A model generated the notes under the pieces. It saw nothing but the letters and a program-made list of their open reading frames with translations. It had not been told where the DNA came from and made no database searches. From Pseudomonadota bacterium (lineage in GTDB: Bacteria; Pseudomonadota; Gammaproteobacteria; Burkholderiales; Burkholderiaceae_C), in the NCBI GenBank assembly GCA_021845505.1, contig JAJZVU010000003.1, positions 1-64,000 on the forward strand: a stretch of 64,000 nt of DNA, in the 5' to 3' direction. The translations under genes were made by a program, and so were the position numbers. This document shows positions 27,953-36,004 of this stretch, in pieces; position 1 is the first letter of the stretch; every line of letters begins with the position of its first letter.

Positions 27953-28657
27953 TCAGCGCGCCGAGGTCGAATCCCGCATCGCGGCGGTCAGCACGATCAG
28001 CCCGAACGTGACCTGATTGACCAGGTCGGCCAGGTTGTAGATGATGGTCAGCCTGCCTTCGTCGATGCCGCCGGCGAAGCTGCCGATGAAGTTGCACAGC
28101 GGGTACACCGCCCAGCCGACACTGACGATGAGGCGCAGCCAGAAGAAGCCCGTCTGGCTCGAGCGCGAGCCGTTGCGCGAGTTGACCTCGCTCATGCGGC
28201 CGAAGAACACCTCGCCGAGGATGTACAGCCAGCCGGCCAGGCCGATCAGGAAGCCCAGCGTCGGGTAGAAGAACCCGACTTCGCCCATGTAGCGCGAGAG
28301 TTCGGTCAGCACCGCGACGACCAGCAGCCGCCAGAACAGCCCGTAGGGCAGCGTCGCCTGCGCGGCTATGTAGAAGTACAGGGTCACCACCTGCAGCGGC
28401 ACCGCGATCAGCCAGCCGATGTAGCGATAGATCACCGGCATGTCGTGCGTGCCGAGCCAGATGGCGTCCATCTGCACGTACTGCAACGCCGCCACCAGCA
28501 GCGCGACCGCAGACAGGGCTACCGGAACCTTCCATTTGCGTTGCGCCCAGGCCGTGCCGAGCAGCAGCAGCACGGACGCCGCGGCCGTGGATGCGGCCAG
28601 CAGGGCGAACGATCCGCCGACGACGTCGGTCGCCTGCAACACCCCGGCTGCGCTCAT
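27953..28657 (-). CDS. Type-1 opsin-like protein lacking the retinal-binding lysine
   Basis: Seven-helix protein of 234 aa that aligns without gaps in the key helices to proteorhodopsin. Helix C reads YRYIGWLIAVPLQVV: Arg78 is kept, but the primary proton acceptor position is Gly81 and the donor position is Thr92. Helix F keeps GWAVYP. Helix G reads YNLADLVNQVTFGLI: Asp211 is kept, but the Schiff-base lysine position is Gln215. The helix B His position is Gln59. It therefore cannot bind retinal covalently in the standard way. The ATG at 28657 has GGGGAG 7 nt upstream. Lysine-less type-1 opsins are a known class of unclear function; a sensory or transport-accessory role here is speculation. 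Confidence 0.9.
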   Translation of the reverse strand: MSAAGVLQATDVVGGSFALLAASTAAASVLLLLGTAWAQRKWKVPVALSAVALLVAALQYVQMDAIWLGTHDMPVIYRYIGWLIAVPLQVVTLYFYIAAQATLPYGLFWRLLVVAVLTELSRYMGEVGFFYPTLGFLIGLAGWLYILGEVFFGRMSEVNSRNGSRSSQTGFFWLRLIVSVGWAVYPLCNFIGSFAGGIDEGRLTIIYNLADLVNQVTFGLIVLTAAMRDSTSAR

Positions 28658-28766
28658 CGCACGGCTCCCCGCTGCGTCTGGTCGCCGCGCTTCGCGTCGC
28701 GGCTGCCGCTGGATTCGTCTTGCATTTGGCTCCCCAAGGTGATGCGATGCCACCGGCCCTCGCCGG

Positions 28767-30191
28767 TCACACCTGCGTGCGGATATGCGGCGAGCGCGCG
28801 TACAGCGCGACCATCGGCAGGATCAGCAGCCCGAAGATGAATTGCTGCCATTGGAATGTCAGCCCGATACCCACCAGAAAGGATGTCAGCACCTGCAGCA
28901 CGAGCACGCCGATGACCGTGAAGCCATAGCCTCCGGCGCCGCCCAGCAGCGATGTCCCGCCGATGACCACGGCTGCCAGCGTGGTGAACAGATAGGGCTG
29001 CCCGACGCCGATGAAGCCGCCGCCGCTCCACCCCAGCAGCAGCGCACCGGTCAGCGCCGAGGCCGCGCCGCTGATCGCGTACGCGGCCACCCAGTAGCGG
29101 CGCTCGGAGATCATGAGGCGGCTGGCCGAGGTCCGGTTGCCGCCGAGCGCATAGATGTAGCGTCCATACACCGTGTGGCGCATTCCCAGGATCAGCCCGA
29201 TGGCGACGGCGATCCAGATCAGGATGACAGGGGGAATGGCCAGCCCGAAGGTCCGTCCGTTCATCGCGGCCAGGTTGCTCAGCCAGTGCGGGACGGTGCC
29301 GAACACGTTGCCGGCGAAGCTCGAGCCCAGGCTGGTGACGATCTGCGTACTGCCGGACACGGCAAAGCCCACCCCGAGCGTGAGGATCAGCGCCTGGCCC
29401 TGCAGGCGGAAACTGAGGAAGCCGTTGAGCAGGCCGATGAGGGCTCCGATCACGAGCACGAGAATCACCGCCAGCCAGGACGGCACCCCCAGGCCCATCA
29501 GGTAGAGCAAGCCGACGTTCGCGGCGCCGATGACAAAGGGAATCGACAGATCGAGGCCGCCGAGCAACGCCACCAGCGTCTGTCCCACCGATGCCATGCC
29601 CAGGAAGGAGGCGAAGAGCAGCATGGAGCGCAGGTTGGCCGGCGAGATGAAGCCATCGATCTCGAGCGAACCGATGACGAACAGGCCGACCAGCACCATC
29701 AGGCCGATGAACGCGCTCTTGTTGGCGGCGACGAAGCGGTTCATCACCGCCGAGAAGACGAGCAGCGCGATGAGGACGACTGCGGAGATGATGTTCAGCG
29801 CGTCGAAGAACCCTTTGACGGTCACCGACGCGATGCCGAACACGATCAGCACCAGGCCGATGCCGATCAGCACCGCGCGATGGCGGGCGATCCACACCCG
29901 CCACCCCTTGCTGCCGGCACGGCCGCCGGCGGCCTGCGAGGCCGCGTCCGCCGCGCCCTCGGCGGCCTGCGCACCCCCCGCCTGCTGGGCGTAGTAGCGC
30001 CACGCCCAGGTCACCAGCGCGAAGGTCGCCACGGTGTAGAAGATCACCTCCTGCACGGGCAGGTGCTGTCCGAGGCCGAGGCCGAAGCCGACCGCGGAGA
30101 TGGCCAGCGCCACCGGCAGCCCGAGCCACCTGCGCAGCGCGCCCGACGCGCGGCGACGCGGCGCCGCGTGCTGCTCGGCCGGGGTGTTCAC
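28767..30191 (-). CDS. Ribose-type ABC transporter permease (second subunit)
   Basis: Inner-membrane permease of 474 aa in the RbsC/BPD_transp_2 family. After two N-terminal helices and a Gly/Ala linker come the usual helices, with SVGQTLVALLGGLDLSIP near 215 and the cytoplasmic EAA-like region YGRYIYALGGNRTSASRLM near 350; AAVVIGGTSLLGGAGG is also typical. The N-terminal 110 residues extend beyond RbsC length. The GTG start at 30191 overlaps the preceding permease gene as GTGA and has GGAGG 7 nt upstream. It is followed after 109 bp by the opsin-like gene. Confidence 0.92.
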   Translation of the reverse strand: MNTPAEQHAAPRRRASGALRRWLGLPVALAISAVGFGLGLGQHLPVQEVIFYTVATFALVTWAWRYYAQQAGGAQAAEGAADAASQAAGGRAGSKGWRVWIARHRAVLIGIGLVLIVFGIASVTVKGFFDALNIISAVVLIALLVFSAVMNRFVAANKSAFIGLMVLVGLFVIGSLEIDGFISPANLRSMLLFASFLGMASVGQTLVALLGGLDLSIPFVIGAANVGLLYLMGLGVPSWLAVILVLVIGALIGLLNGFLSFRLQGQALILTLGVGFAVSGSTQIVTSLGSSFAGNVFGTVPHWLSNLAAMNGRTFGLAIPPVILIWIAVAIGLILGMRHTVYGRYIYALGGNRTSASRLMISERRYWVAAYAISGAASALTGALLLGWSGGGFIGVGQPYLFTTLAAVVIGGTSLLGGAGGYGFTVIGVLVLQVLTSFLVGIGLTFQWQQFIFGLLILPMVALYARSPHIRTQV

Positions 30192-31627
30192 TTGCGCGCC
30201 TCCAGGTGATGCAGGCTGCGCCCGGCGGCCCACGGTGCATGCCCGGAAATGGTGAAGATCCCCAGCAGGATCACGCCGGCGATCACCAGGTGGATCAGCG
30301 GCGCAAGGCCCTGCCTGCGGCTGGCCTGCGCGGGCGCGACGCGCAGCGCCAGCGTGGCGGCCAGCAGCAGCAGCACGATCGAGAGCACCGGCCAGGCGAG
30401 CGTCGATGGCGCTCCGGCTGTGGCGCCCGCTGCGGTTGCGGTCGACTCGAAGGGCATGGTCTCGTCACGCGCCGGCAGCGCGTCGCCGGCGCGTCGGGAG
30501 CGCGGCGGCGCGACGGCCCGGTGGCCGGTCGATGCCACCGCCGCGGCCCGCGGCTTGGGCGCCGCGTAGTCGTAGCCCGCATGCAGGATCACCCCCAGCG
30601 CGACCAGCGAGCAGATGACGAAGAACAGCAGCGGCGAGAGATCGCCCACCAGCCGACGGACGTAGGGCAGCGCCAGGGTCAGCAGCAGCGAGGCCACGAG
30701 CACCGTGCCGTAGGACAGGTCGGTCACGAAGCTCTGCACCGCGCCGAAATTGAAGGTGGCCAGCACCGCCGTGATCAGGTACAGGTTCAGCGCTCCCAGC
30801 AGGGAGCCGATCGCCCCGCCACGCCCTCCGGCCAGGCTCGTTCCACCCAGCACCAGGGCCGTGATGGCGATCAAGGTGTAGGTGGTGCCCTGGGTCGGGT
30901 CGCCGGAGCCGATCAGCGAGGTGTAGGTGATCGAGGCGAGCGCCGCGTACAGCCCGGCGATGACGTGCGCGCCAAGGCGCACGAGGTTGATGCGCACGCC
31001 GCTGGTGTAGGCGGCGCGCTCGTCGGATCCCATCAGTCGCAGGTGCCCGTAGAAGGGAGTCAGGGTGAACAGCAGCCAGGCCACGGTGGCCAGCACCAGG
31101 ATCGCCGTCACGGGCGACCAGATCGAGGTGCCCTGTCCCCAGTTGGACATCCAGTCGGGCGTCGTCCCGCCGGGACGCGCCATGATCACGAGGTTGATCC
31201 CGGACAGCGCCAGGTAGCCGCTCAGCGACACGATGATCGGCTGCACCCTGACGAAAATGATGACCAGGGCCATGACGACCTGGTAGCTCACGCCCACCAG
31301 GGCGGCCCACAGGAAGAAGGTCAGCGGCGAGCCGATGACGTGGGCGCCGAAGAGCTGTACCAGCGTGACGTTGATGAACCCGATCAACGGGCCGATCGAC
31401 AGGTCCACGGTGCCGCGCCCGGCTATGGCCAGCGCCATCACCGCGTAGGTCGCCAGGACCAGTGGGGTGGCCACGATGATCGCGCCGCCGACTCCCGAGT
31501 TCGTCACCAGGTTCGGCGTTCGCAGCACGGCCACGATCAGCAGCACGAACAGCAGGACGATGGGCACGAACAGGTACGTGCTCGATGCCGTCGACTGCCG
31601 GGACGGGTTCAGGTCGCCCGCGCTCAC
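30188..31627 (-). CDS. Ribose-type ABC transporter permease (first subunit)
   Basis: Permease of 479 aa in the same family. GRGTVDLSIGPLIGFINV near 70, GSDERAAYTSGVRINLVRLG near 205 and ITALVLGGTSLAGGRGGAIGS near 260 are family blocks. The C-terminus carries an unusual extension of about 130 residues with a proline/alanine-rich linker (about 365-420) and two further hydrophobic segments. The GTG start at 31627 overlaps the stop of the ATPase gene by 4 nt. The two permeases would form a heterodimeric channel, and both being enlarged is a feature of this system. Confidence 0.92.
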   Translation of the reverse strand: MSAGDLNPSRQSTASSTYLFVPIVLLFVLLIVAVLRTPNLVTNSGVGGAIIVATPLVLATYAVMALAIAGRGTVDLSIGPLIGFINVTLVQLFGAHVIGSPLTFFLWAALVGVSYQVVMALVIIFVRVQPIIVSLSGYLALSGINLVIMARPGGTTPDWMSNWGQGTSIWSPVTAILVLATVAWLLFTLTPFYGHLRLMGSDERAAYTSGVRINLVRLGAHVIAGLYAALASITYTSLIGSGDPTQGTTYTLIAITALVLGGTSLAGGRGGAIGSLLGALNLYLITAVLATFNFGAVQSFVTDLSYGTVLVASLLLTLALPYVRRLVGDLSPLLFFVICSLVALGVILHAGYDYAAPKPRAAAVASTGHRAVAPPRSRRAGDALPARDETMPFESTATAAGATAGAPSTLAWPVLSIVLLLLAATLALRVAPAQASRRQGLAPLIHLVIAGVILLGIFTISGHAPWAAGRSLHHLEARK

Positions 31628-33384
31628 CGCGTGCCCCCCATGCCGCCGAGGCGCGCCGCGCGCATCCACGGAGGCAGCAGGCGCAGCTCGCGCAGGGCCG
31701 CATCCTCCTCCGCGGCGGCGTCGCCGGCGCCCGCCTGCGCCCCGGCGCTTGCGCCGCCCTGACCGAACATCGACTCCAGGATGCGCGCGGGCTCGATCTG
31801 CGAGCCGGTGAACTCGCCGAAGATGGTGCCGTGGCGAAACACCAGCACCCGCGTGCAGAAGCCGACGAACTCCTCGATCTCGCTGGACAGGTAGACGACC
31901 GACTTGCCACGCTGCGCAAAGGCGCCCAGGTGCTTGTAGAGCTCGGCCTTGGCGCCGATGTCGATGCCCCGGGCGGGATCATTGAGCAGCAGGATCTCGG
32001 GGCTGAGGGCGAAGGCCCTGCCGATGAGCACCTTCTGCTGGTTGCCGCCCGAAAGCGAAGTGATGCGATTGCTGCGCGCGCCCATGCGCACGGCCAGCCG
32101 CTCGATCTCCCAGTCGAACACCCCCTGCAGGGCGCGCCGGTTGATCACCGACAGCCAGCCCGCGCGGGCCGTGCGGCGGTACAACGGCATCAGGAGATTC
32201 TCGTAGATGCTCAGGTTGGCGAAGATGCCTTCCTTCTTCCGGTCCCCTGACACATAGACCACGCCATGGCGTGCCGCGTCGGCCAGTCCATGGATGTCGG
32301 CGAACCCGGTGCCGTCGCGCTCGCGCACCGCGGGCGTCTCCCGCTCGGCGCGCTGGATTCCGGCCAGCGCGCGGATGAACTCGTTCTGGCCCTGGCCGTC
32401 CAGCCCGGTCAGACCCACCACTTCACCCTTGTGCAGCGCGAAGTCGATGCCGGGGCCTCGCCGGCTCAGCGCCAGGCCGCTCGTCTTCATGACGAGTTCG
32501 TGCCCCAGCACTTCCCGCGCCCTCAGCTGGGAGATCGGCGCCGGCGCCTCCTTGCCGGTCATCAGGTCGAGCAGGTTGCGCTCGGTGATGTCCTGGCGCT
32601 CCAGCACGCCGACGTCGCGTCCGTCGCGCAGCACGGTGGCGCGGTCGCTGATCTGGATCAGCTCGGCGATGCGATGGGTGACGATGAGGATCGCCGAGCC
32701 CTGATCGCGCAACTGACGCATCTTGGTGAACAGGCGCTGCGTCGAATCCAGATCGAGCGCGGCGGAGGATTCATCGAGGATCAGCACCTTGGGTTCGGTC
32801 AGCAGCGCGCGACCGATGGTGATCCACTGCTTGACGCTCAGCGGAAGCGTTCCCACCAGGGTCTGCACGTCGATCTCGAAACCCAGCAGGTCGGCCATCA
32901 GGGCATGCGCGGCGGCGACCTTCTCGCGCTCCGACTTGGACCGCGTCCACAGGCGATCGGCGCCCAGGAACAGGTTGTCGACCAGCGTGCACTCGTCGGC
33001 GACCAGGACCTCCTGGAACACCGTCGCGATGCCCTGCGCGCGTGCATCGTGCGGGTTGCTCGGCATGTGCCCGAGCACGGAGACCTGCCCGCCGTCGATC
33101 GGCAGCACGCCGGAGAGGACCTTGGCCAGCGTGCTCTTGCCGCAGCCGTTTCCCCCGACGATGGCGTGGATCTCGCCCATGTGGGCGCTGAAGGTGCAGC
33201 CGTCGAGGGCGCGCGTCACGCCGAACGACTTGCGCACGTTCACCGCGGAGATCTCGCCGGTGACGATCGCCGGCGGCGCGGCCTCTCGACCTGCCTCGAC
33301 GGGTCGAGGCAGTTCGTAGTGGTGCCCGGCCGGTGGGATCCCACCGGCCGCGCCGGCTGATTGCGGCATCGACTGCGAAGTCAT
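31624..33384 (-). CDS. Ribose-type ABC transporter ATP-binding protein (tandem NBD)
   Basis: Protein of 586 aa with two nucleotide-binding domains, as RbsA. The first has Walker A VGGNGCGKSTLAKVL near 78, Walker B VLILDESSAALD and a weak signature LPLSVKQWITIGRA. The second has a degenerate Walker A GLDGQGQNEF, as is normal in this family, a full signature SLSGGNQQKVLIGRA and ILLLNDPARGID. An N-terminal extension of about 45 residues and a C-terminal Ala-rich tail flank them. It powers import by the two following permeases. Its gene begins 40 bp after the binding-protein gene. Confidence 0.94.
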   Translation of the reverse strand: MTSQSMPQSAGAAGGIPPAGHHYELPRPVEAGREAAPPAIVTGEISAVNVRKSFGVTRALDGCTFSAHMGEIHAIVGGNGCGKSTLAKVLSGVLPIDGGQVSVLGHMPSNPHDARAQGIATVFQEVLVADECTLVDNLFLGADRLWTRSKSEREKVAAAHALMADLLGFEIDVQTLVGTLPLSVKQWITIGRALLTEPKVLILDESSAALDLDSTQRLFTKMRQLRDQGSAILIVTHRIAELIQISDRATVLRDGRDVGVLERQDITERNLLDLMTGKEAPAPISQLRAREVLGHELVMKTSGLALSRRGPGIDFALHKGEVVGLTGLDGQGQNEFIRALAGIQRAERETPAVRERDGTGFADIHGLADAARHGVVYVSGDRKKEGIFANLSIYENLLMPLYRRTARAGWLSVINRRALQGVFDWEIERLAVRMGARSNRITSLSGGNQQKVLIGRAFALSPEILLLNDPARGIDIGAKAELYKHLGAFAQRGKSVVYLSSEIEEFVGFCTRVLVFRHGTIFGEFTGSQIEPARILESMFGQGGASAGAQAGAGDAAAEEDAALRELRLLPPWMRAARLGGMGGTR

Positions 33385-33424
33385 GACGTCGTGCAGCGCT
33401 CGGGCCGGGCGTCTTGCGAACGCA

Positions 33425-34594
33425 TCAGGGCTTGTACTTCGTCGGGTCCGCCGGGTGGACGAAGAACTTGTCCAGGTAGGCGTTGCTGCCCCAGCGATCG
33501 GTGCCCACGTTCAGCCAGCCGTCCGAATTGACGTCGCAGTTGGCCGGCAGTTTGGCCTCGACGTCCTTGTAGGTGAGCTTGACCGGCGGCACCAGGATCG
33601 ATTCGATCTTCGGGCCCTGGCCCTCGAGGGTGCGCATCATGATGTTCCAGGCCAGTTCGATCTCGTCCCCCGGAGGCCACAGCTGGTAGGCGGCGCTGAT
33701 GAAGCCGGGATGCTTGCGCCAGTAGCACAGCGCGCCGAGTTCCCCGCCGATGCTCACCGGGACCATCTTGCGTCCCGACTGTTGCATCGCGCGCAGCACG
33801 CCGAGCTCGGCTGCCGACTGCACGACGATGCCGTCGAGCTTGCCGGGGTGCGTCGCCAGCCACTGCTGCACGGCCGATTGCGCGATCTGGTCGGTCCACA
33901 TTCCGGCCACGTCGCCGACGATCTTCACCCCGGGAGCGGAGGCCAGGCCGGCCTTGATGCCGCGATCCTGCGAGTCCGATCCGGAGGTACCCGGAATGCC
34001 CTCGACGACCAGCACGTTGCCCTTGCCGCCGATCTGCTGGGTCATCCAGTGGCCGAGTTCGTAGCCACCCAGCTGGTAGTTCGTGGAGGCGTTCACCGAG
34101 TAGGGCGACGTCAGGTATCCCGTGAACGAGAACACCGGCACCCCGTGGGCGTAGGCGTACTTGACGGTCGCGTTCAGCGCGGTCGGGTTCGAGCAGCAGA
34201 CGATGATGGCATTGACGCCTTCATCCACCAGTTGCCGCATCTGCTGGATCTGCACCGAGTCCTTGAGGTTGGACTGGGTGATGATCACCTTCTTCACCAG
34301 GCCGAGCTTCTGCCACTTGGGAATGATCTCCTTTTGCAGGCGCTCCATCGCCGCGGCGCGCCAGGTGTTGCCGGCGTACGAACTGGCGTAGCCGATGGTC
34401 CACGGCGGCCCCTTCTTGGCCTTCCAGTTGCGATAGGGACTCGGCCCGATCGGCTGCTGGGGGTCCAGCATCTGCTTGGAATACAGCGACTTCTGGATGT
34501 TGGCCGGCAACTCATCGACGCCGGCAGCCAACGCATAGCCCGTTACCGAGCACAGAAGTGCCAGCGAGAGGCACCATCTCATGAATACCCTCAT
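33425..34594 (-). CDS. Periplasmic substrate-binding protein of the ABC importer
   Basis: Protein of 389 aa with a signal peptide (cleavage probably after SVTGYALA, about residue 19) and a periplasmic-binding-protein fold like ribose/sugar binders: VDEGVNAIIVCCSNPTALN, VPVFSFTGYL and GNVLVVEGIPGTSGSDSQDRG are typical. I chose the ATG at 34594: AGGAGG lies 5 nt upstream, whereas the ATG at 34597 would be too close. It is the first gene of the long minus-strand operon. Ligand identity is not readable; the downstream enzymes suggest a lactone, hydroxy acid or related compound rather than ribose. Confidence 0.92.
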   Translation of the reverse strand: MRVFMRWCLSLALLCSVTGYALAAGVDELPANIQKSLYSKQMLDPQQPIGPSPYRNWKAKKGPPWTIGYASSYAGNTWRAAAMERLQKEIIPKWQKLGLVKKVIITQSNLKDSVQIQQMRQLVDEGVNAIIVCCSNPTALNATVKYAYAHGVPVFSFTGYLTSPYSVNASTNYQLGGYELGHWMTQQIGGKGNVLVVEGIPGTSGSDSQDRGIKAGLASAPGVKIVGDVAGMWTDQIAQSAVQQWLATHPGKLDGIVVQSAAELGVLRAMQQSGRKMVPVSIGGELGALCYWRKHPGFISAAYQLWPPGDEIELAWNIMMRTLEGQGPKIESILVPPVKLTYKDVEAKLPANCDVNSDGWLNVGTDRWGSNAYLDKFFVHPADPTKYKP

Positions 34595-34635
34595 CATCTC
34601 CTCCTTGACCATCCTTGCTGAATCCACTGTCGTCG

Positions 34636-34666
34636 AAAACCCCGCAGCGCCACGAGGGCCGCGGGG
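34636..34666 (-). terminator. Terminator-like hairpin in the operon leader (possible attenuator)
   Basis: Reading the minus strand, CCCCGC pairs with GCGGGG across a 15-nt loop that can itself pair GCC with GGC, and TTTT follows. It lies between the proposed promoter and the first gene, 42 bp before its ATG. It could stop upstream transcription or attenuate the operon. The short T-run makes it a weak candidate. Confidence 0.45.
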
Positions 34667-34691
34667 CGGGAAAGCCCTGCGCAGAAGGCCG

Positions 34692-34727
34692 TGTTCAGCG
34701 CGGGAACATCTGTTCAGCCTGCTGAAC
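34692..34727. promoter_or_regulatory. GTTC/GAAC inverted-repeat operator cluster
   Basis: Two inverted repeats are adjacent: TGTTC-N7-GAACA (34692-34708) and the perfect 16-bp palindrome GTTCAGC-CT-GCTGAAC (34712-34727). Another TTCGAA and a GTGTTCAC half-site follow to 34754. The cluster lies just downstream of the proposed -10 element for the transporter/lactone operon, so a bound protein would block transcription. The IclR-type protein encoded at the end of the operon is the best candidate. Confidence 0.6.
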
Positions 34728-34746
34728 CTTGTTCGAATTGCCGACG

Positions 34747-34775
34747 AGTGTTCACGAAAGGAAATTTGCTGTCAA
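34747..34775 (-). promoter_or_regulatory. Candidate sigma-70 promoter of the 34.6-17.6 kb operon
   Basis: On the minus strand a perfect -35 box TTGACA (34770-34775) is followed after 17 nt by AACACT (34747-34752), a weak -10 with three of six matches. Transcription would start near 34740 and give a leader of about 145 nt. A weak -10 next to a strong -35 and operator repeats is consistent with a regulated promoter. Confidence 0.5.
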
Positions 34776-35080
34776 CGGGGATTCGCCCGCATTCCTTCCG
34801 GGGGGAAAAAGGCATCGCCCGAAGTCATCGATTTCTTGCGTTGCAACATCTCGATGCAGATCGAGGCAGTTTGCTGCACGTCCCTGCATGCGCCGCGCGC
34901 CCTCATGCAGCGCAGCATCGCCTGCCGCAACCGGGCATGGCGCGCGCGGTCCACGCTACGCATCCACGCATTTCGTTACAAACGTTTACCTTGCGCCGAG
35001 CATGGAGCCCTGCTGCCTTGCGGCGGTCGGCGCGTGGCGAGCCGCACCGGGGCGGACGCAGCCCGGCGGCGAGGGTTTGC
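34776..35080. other. Intergenic stretch without a recognised gene
   Basis: About 305 bp between the operon promoter and the EAL gene stop. It is noticeably more AT-rich than the surroundings around 34740-34860. I see no convincing coding frame, RNA gene or repeat; short frames on the plus strand have no family features or clear ribosome site. Confidence 0.5.
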
Positions 35081-35890
35081 TCAGGCGCCCAGACAGCGCG
35101 CCGTGTCGGCCAGGCCGCGAAACTGCGGCTCGCAGAACAGGTAGCCCTGGAACAGCCGCACGCCCTCGTGGACGAAGAAGTCCCGTTCGCCTGCGCTTTC
35201 CACGCCCTCGACGACCAGGTCGATGCGCAGTTCCTCGGCGAGCCGGATCGCGGCCCGCGCGATGGCCTGGCGCGCGGCGAGCCGGTCGACGTTGCGCACC
35301 AGGTCCATGTCGAGCTTGATCAGGTCGGGCTGGAAGTCGGCCAGCAGCCGCAGTCCGGCGTAGCCGGCGCCGAAGTCGTCGATCGCGGTCAGGAAGCCCT
35401 GGCGCCTGTATTCCTGCAGGATGCTGGCGAACCAGGGGCCGTCCTCGATCCGTTCGCCTTCGGTCACCTCGAAGATCACGTTGCCGATGGCCAGGTCGCG
35501 CTGGCGCGCGATCTGCAGCGTGGTCTGTATGCACAGCTCCGGGCGATACACCGCGTGCGGCAGGAAGTTGATCGACAGCTTCTCCTGGCGCTCGACCAGC
35601 CCGAGGTCGCAGGCCAGGTCGATCGCGTGCACGCGGCAGGCCTGGTCGAAGGCGTAGCGGTTGCCGTCGTCGACCCGCTCGAGCACGCTGGCGGCCGACT
35701 CGCCGCCGAGGCCGCGCACCAGCGCCTCGTGGGCGTACACCCGCCGCGACTGCAGGTCGACGATCGGCTGGTAGGCGAAGCTGAAGTCCAGCTCGCCGCC
35801 GCGACCGTTGCGACAGATGGAACACCCCGACTCGCCGTGGCCGCACTGCCTGCCGCCGCGCTCGCGCTGTTCGTCGTCCACCCCCGCCAT
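35081..35890 (-). CDS. EAL-domain protein, probable c-di-GMP phosphodiesterase
   Basis: Protein of 269 aa that is almost entirely an EAL domain. Signature residues are present: HEALVRG, the Asn in LSINFLPHAVY, Glu in IFEVTEGERI, the Asp pair in TAIDDFGAGYAGLRLL, Lys in DLIKLDMDLV, Glu in VVEGVES and the final FQGYLFCEP. Catalytic activity is therefore likely. The N-terminus has three cysteines in GGRQCGHGESGCSICRNG, which might bind a metal or sense redox state. I chose the second ATG (35890) because GGAGG abuts the first and is 6 nt from this one. No GGDEF domain is present. Confidence 0.9.
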   Translation of the reverse strand: MAGVDDEQRERGGRQCGHGESGCSICRNGRGGELDFSFAYQPIVDLQSRRVYAHEALVRGLGGESAASVLERVDDGNRYAFDQACRVHAIDLACDLGLVERQEKLSINFLPHAVYRPELCIQTTLQIARQRDLAIGNVIFEVTEGERIEDGPWFASILQEYRRQGFLTAIDDFGAGYAGLRLLADFQPDLIKLDMDLVRNVDRLAARQAIARAAIRLAEELRIDLVVEGVESAGERDFFVHEGVRLFQGYLFCEPQFRGLADTARCLGA

Positions 35891-36004
35891 CGCCATCCTC
35901 CGCGGCCCTTCCTCCGCATCACGCGGGCATTGTCGCGCATCGGTCCGCGCGAGGGCAAACCGCCGCCGGCGCGGCAGGCCGGCGCCGCGCCCGCGAGCCG
36001 CGGC

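Noticed and set aside
27953-28657. Light-driven proton pump (proteorhodopsin)
   Set aside because: The retinal-binding lysine and the proton acceptor and donor residues are all replaced, so classical pumping is not supported.
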